From NCBI RefSeq assembly GCF_017742215.1, contig NZ_JAGHKP010000002.1, positions 1,454,151-1,518,150 on the forward strand: a DNA stretch of 64,000 nt, written 5' to 3'. Both the position numbers and the translations under genes were made by a program. The stretch is from Chitinophaga chungangae (GTDB taxonomy: Bacteria > Bacteroidota > Bacteroidia > Chitinophagales > Chitinophagaceae). How positions within the stretch are numbered: the stretch's first letter is position 1; every line of letters starts with the position of its first letter. Positions 62,094 to 64,000 of the stretch are shown piece by piece. Below the pieces are notes generated by a model. That model searched no databases, was not told where the DNA came from, and was given only the letters and a program-made list of their open reading frames with translations.

Positions 62094-63842
62094 ATGTACA
62101 GATCGCACACATGTGGAGAATTGCGCATGGAGCATGTAGGCCAGCCGGTGACGCTGGCGGGATGGGTGCAAACCGTCCGCAAGTTTGGAAGTATCACATT
62201 TGTTGACCTGCGCGACCGCTACGGCATCACGCAGCTGCTGCTGGGTGAATCGCTCAATGCCCAGCTGGATGCTCAGCCGCTTGGCCGCGAGTTCGTTATC
62301 CAGGTGAAAGGTACCGTTACCGAACGTACCGCCAAAAACAGCAACATCCCTACCGGCGATATTGAAATAACCGCTTCGGAATTTATCGTGCTCAACGGTT
62401 CCAAAACACCGCCTTTCACCATCCAGGACGAAACGGACGGCGGCGATGAACTGCGCATGAAATACCGTTACCTCGACCTTCGCCGCAACATCGTAAAACA
62501 AAACCTCGACCTCCGCTACAGGGTGAACCGCTCCGTGCGGAATTTCCTTGACAGCCGCGGGTTTATGGATATAGAAACGCCGGTGCTCATCAAGTCCACG
62601 CCGGAAGGCGCCCGCGACTTCGTGGTGCCCAGCCGAATGAACCCCAACCAGTTCTACGCGCTGCCGCAATCGCCGCAAACGTTCAAACAACTGCTGATGG
62701 TAAGCGGCTACGACCGTTATTACCAGATCGTGAAATGTTTCCGCGACGAAGACCTCCGCGCCGACCGCCAGCCCGAGTTCACGCAGATCGATTGTGAAAT
62801 GAGCTTCGTGGACCAGGAAGACATCCTGTCCAATTTCGAGGAAATGACCAAACACGTGTTCCGCGAGATCAAAGGCATCGAGTTTCACGAGCCGTTCCCC
62901 CGCATGACCTGGGACGATGCGATGAAATATTACGGTAACGACAAGCCGGACATCCGTTTTGAAATGAAACTCGTAGACTTCGACGAAACCGCCCGTGGCA
63001 ACGGTTTCAAAGTATTCGACGATGCGGAACTGGTAGTAGGTATCAATGCTTCAGGTTGTTCCGAATATACCCGTAAACAGCTGGACGAGCTTACCGAATG
63101 GGTGAAACGCCCGCAGATCGGCATGAACGGCCTGGTGTACATCAAATACAATACGGACGGCTCGCTGAAAAGCTCTGTGGACAAGTTCTTCAACGAAAGG
63201 GGACTGCAACTTTTCGCGGACCAGTGCCAGGCCAAACCGGGCGACCTTATCCTGATCCTGGCCGGTAAAGAAGAGCGCACCCGCAAAGCCATGAGCGAAC
63301 TTCGCCTCGAAATGGGCGAGCGCCTCGGCCTTCGTAATAAAGACGTGTACAAACCCCTGTGGGTGATCGATTTCCCGCTGTTCGAATACGCGGAGGAAGA
63401 CAACCGCTGGGTGGCCCGTCACCATCCTTTCACCGCGCCGAAGCCCGAGCACATCCACCTGATGGACGACCTATCGAAATACGGCCAGATTAAAGCCAAC
63501 GCGTACGACATCGTGCTGAACGGCACCGAGATCGGCGGTGGTTCCATCCGTATCTTCCAGCGCGACCTGCAGGAGAAAATGTTCTCCGCACTCGGCATGA
63601 GCAAAGAAGAAGCCGCGCATAAATTCGGCTTCCTGCTGGGCGCATTCGAATACGGCGCGCCTCCGCACGGCGGCATCGCTTTCGGTTTCGACCGTTTCTG
63701 CTCCCTGCTGGGCGGCAGCGAAACCATCCGCGACTTCATCGCGTTCCCGAAGAACAACTCCGGCCGCGACGTGATGCTGGATGCACCGAGCGAAATAGAC
63801 CAGCCGCAGCTGGACGAACTGAAACTTTCCCTGTTGAAATAA
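62094..63842 (+). CDS. aspS: Aspartate--tRNA ligase
   Basis: A 582-residue class II synthetase of normal bacterial length. It has the N-terminal OB anticodon domain ([20 protein letters not shown]), motif 2 [19 protein letters not shown], and motif 3 [15 protein letters not shown]. The GAD insertion domain (about residues 290-420) is present, as in the bacterial type. It charges tRNA-Asp; discrimination between AspRS types is not visible from the sequence. An IS element begins 31 bases after its stop codon. Confidence 0.98.
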   Translation: MYRSHTCGELRMEHVGQPVTLAGWVQTVRKFGSITFVDLRDRYGITQLLLGESLNAQLDAQPLGREFVIQVKGTVTERTAKNSNIPTGDIEITASEFIVLNGSKTPPFTIQDETDGGDELRMKYRYLDLRRNIVKQNLDLRYRVNRSVRNFLDSRGFMDIETPVLIKSTPEGARDFVVPSRMNPNQFYALPQSPQTFKQLLMVSGYDRYYQIVKCFRDEDLRADRQPEFTQIDCEMSFVDQEDILSNFEEMTKHVFREIKGIEFHEPFPRMTWDDAMKYYGNDKPDIRFEMKLVDFDETARGNGFKVFDDAELVVGINASGCSEYTRKQLDELTEWVKRPQIGMNGLVYIKYNTDGSLKSSVDKFFNERGLQLFADQCQAKPGDLILILAGKEERTRKAMSELRLEMGERLGLRNKDVYKPLWVIDFPLFEYAEEDNRWVARHHPFTAPKPEHIHLMDDLSKYGQIKANAYDIVLNGTEIGGGSIRIFQRDLQEKMFSALGMSKEEAAHKFGFLLGAFEYGAPPHGGIAFGFDRFCSLLGGSETIRDFIAFPKNNSGRDVMLDAPSEIDQPQLDELKLSLLK

Positions 63843-63873
63843 GCCGGAAAAACGATAAAAAAAGTCGCCTGTT

Positions 63874-64000
63874 TGTAGTGCCCCCAAAAAGTTGGACACT
63901 TTTAGGGGGCATTTTTTATGGATAGACGAACAAAGTTCAGTTTTGAGGAGAAGTTGGTGGTAGTACGCCGTGTACTGAAAGGGATGGAATCAGCTAAGGC
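63874..64000 (+). mobile_element. Left end of an IS3-family insertion sequence
   Basis: TGTAGTGCCCCCAAAAAGTT at 63874 resembles the left inverted repeat of IS3-family elements. TGCCCCCAAAAAG (63879-63891) and CTTTTAGGGGGCA (63899-63911) form a near-perfect inverted repeat. It is followed by an orfA start at 63918. The right end and any target duplication lie outside the window. Confidence 0.8.
63918..64000 (+). CDS. IS3-family transposase OrfA, N-terminus (partial)
   Basis: The first 27 codons read MDRRTKFSFEEKLVVVRRVL and then KGMESAK, before the window ends. The basic start and the K-F-S-x-E-E-K-L pattern, opening a helix-turn-helix, are typical of IS3-family OrfA (transposase orf1). It would normally be joined to OrfB (DDE integrase-like catalytic part) by programmed frameshift. 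The orfA start follows a strong hairpin, which may limit translation from outside promoters. Confidence 0.75.
   Translation, partial: MDRRTKFSFEEKLVVVRRVLKGMESAK

Overview
The window looks like chromosomal DNA of a Bacteroidota bacterium, most likely a Chitinophaga-type member of Chitinophagaceae. Supporting signs are type IX secretion and gliding genes (gldA, gldJ, porU, porV, a PorP/SprF protein), bacillithiol synthesis (bshA), Bacteroidota-specific families (DUF4292, DUF4293), no obvious Shine-Dalgarno sequences, and many copies of the Bacteroidota -7 promoter element TAnnTTTG, several with a TTG/TTTG box 17-20 bases upstream. The taxon is inferred from gene content, not from a marker search.

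Layout. 1-4775 (mostly minus): the 5' part of an MFS nucleoside-type transporter, nth, a small ORF, an FtsB/DivIC-like protein, eno and gldA. 4776-10510 (plus): a long structured leader and a five-gene unit made of a coiled-coil protein, a two-helix membrane protein with a PspA-like helical domain, a substrate-binding protein fused to an OmpA peptidoglycan-binding domain, an ABC permease and an ABC ATPase. This is the most unusual system in the window. 10507-14080: a DUF4332 protein, an M23 peptidase and a peroxiredoxin with a histone H1-like tail. 14433-20843: gldJ diverging from porU-porV, the T9SS sortase branch. 20934-25991: ispF, dut, a TPR lipoprotein, a DUF4292 lipoprotein and an EnvC-like protein.

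26037-40831 holds bshA, an M28 peptidase, a small membrane protein, an RsmI-like methylase, an EI24 protein, a 3-methyladenine glycosylase, a PorP/SprF protein, upp, a VWA protein, anmK, ade, a LolA-like protein, a WYL regulator and an unknown protein. 41196-49906: 1-Cys peroxiredoxin, S41 peptidase, two pseudouridine synthases (one with a repetitive charged N-terminus), rlmN, a thiolase, an EamA transporter and a sigma-70 factor. 50187-63842: uvrA, a TauE/SafE exporter, a DUF4293 protein, malic enzyme, a DUF2059 protein, a kinase-fold-like unknown, mlaE-mlaF, sucD, an FAD oxidoreductase and aspS. The window ends in the left end of an IS3-family element inserted just after aspS.

Most of the window is core metabolism, envelope maintenance and DNA/RNA care; the only mobile DNA seen is the IS at the right edge. 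No tRNA, rRNA or CRISPR array was recognised. Gene ends are often marked by strong GC hairpins, and several genes have TAnnTTTG only 4-7 bases before the ATG, which suggests very short leaders or leaderless mRNAs.
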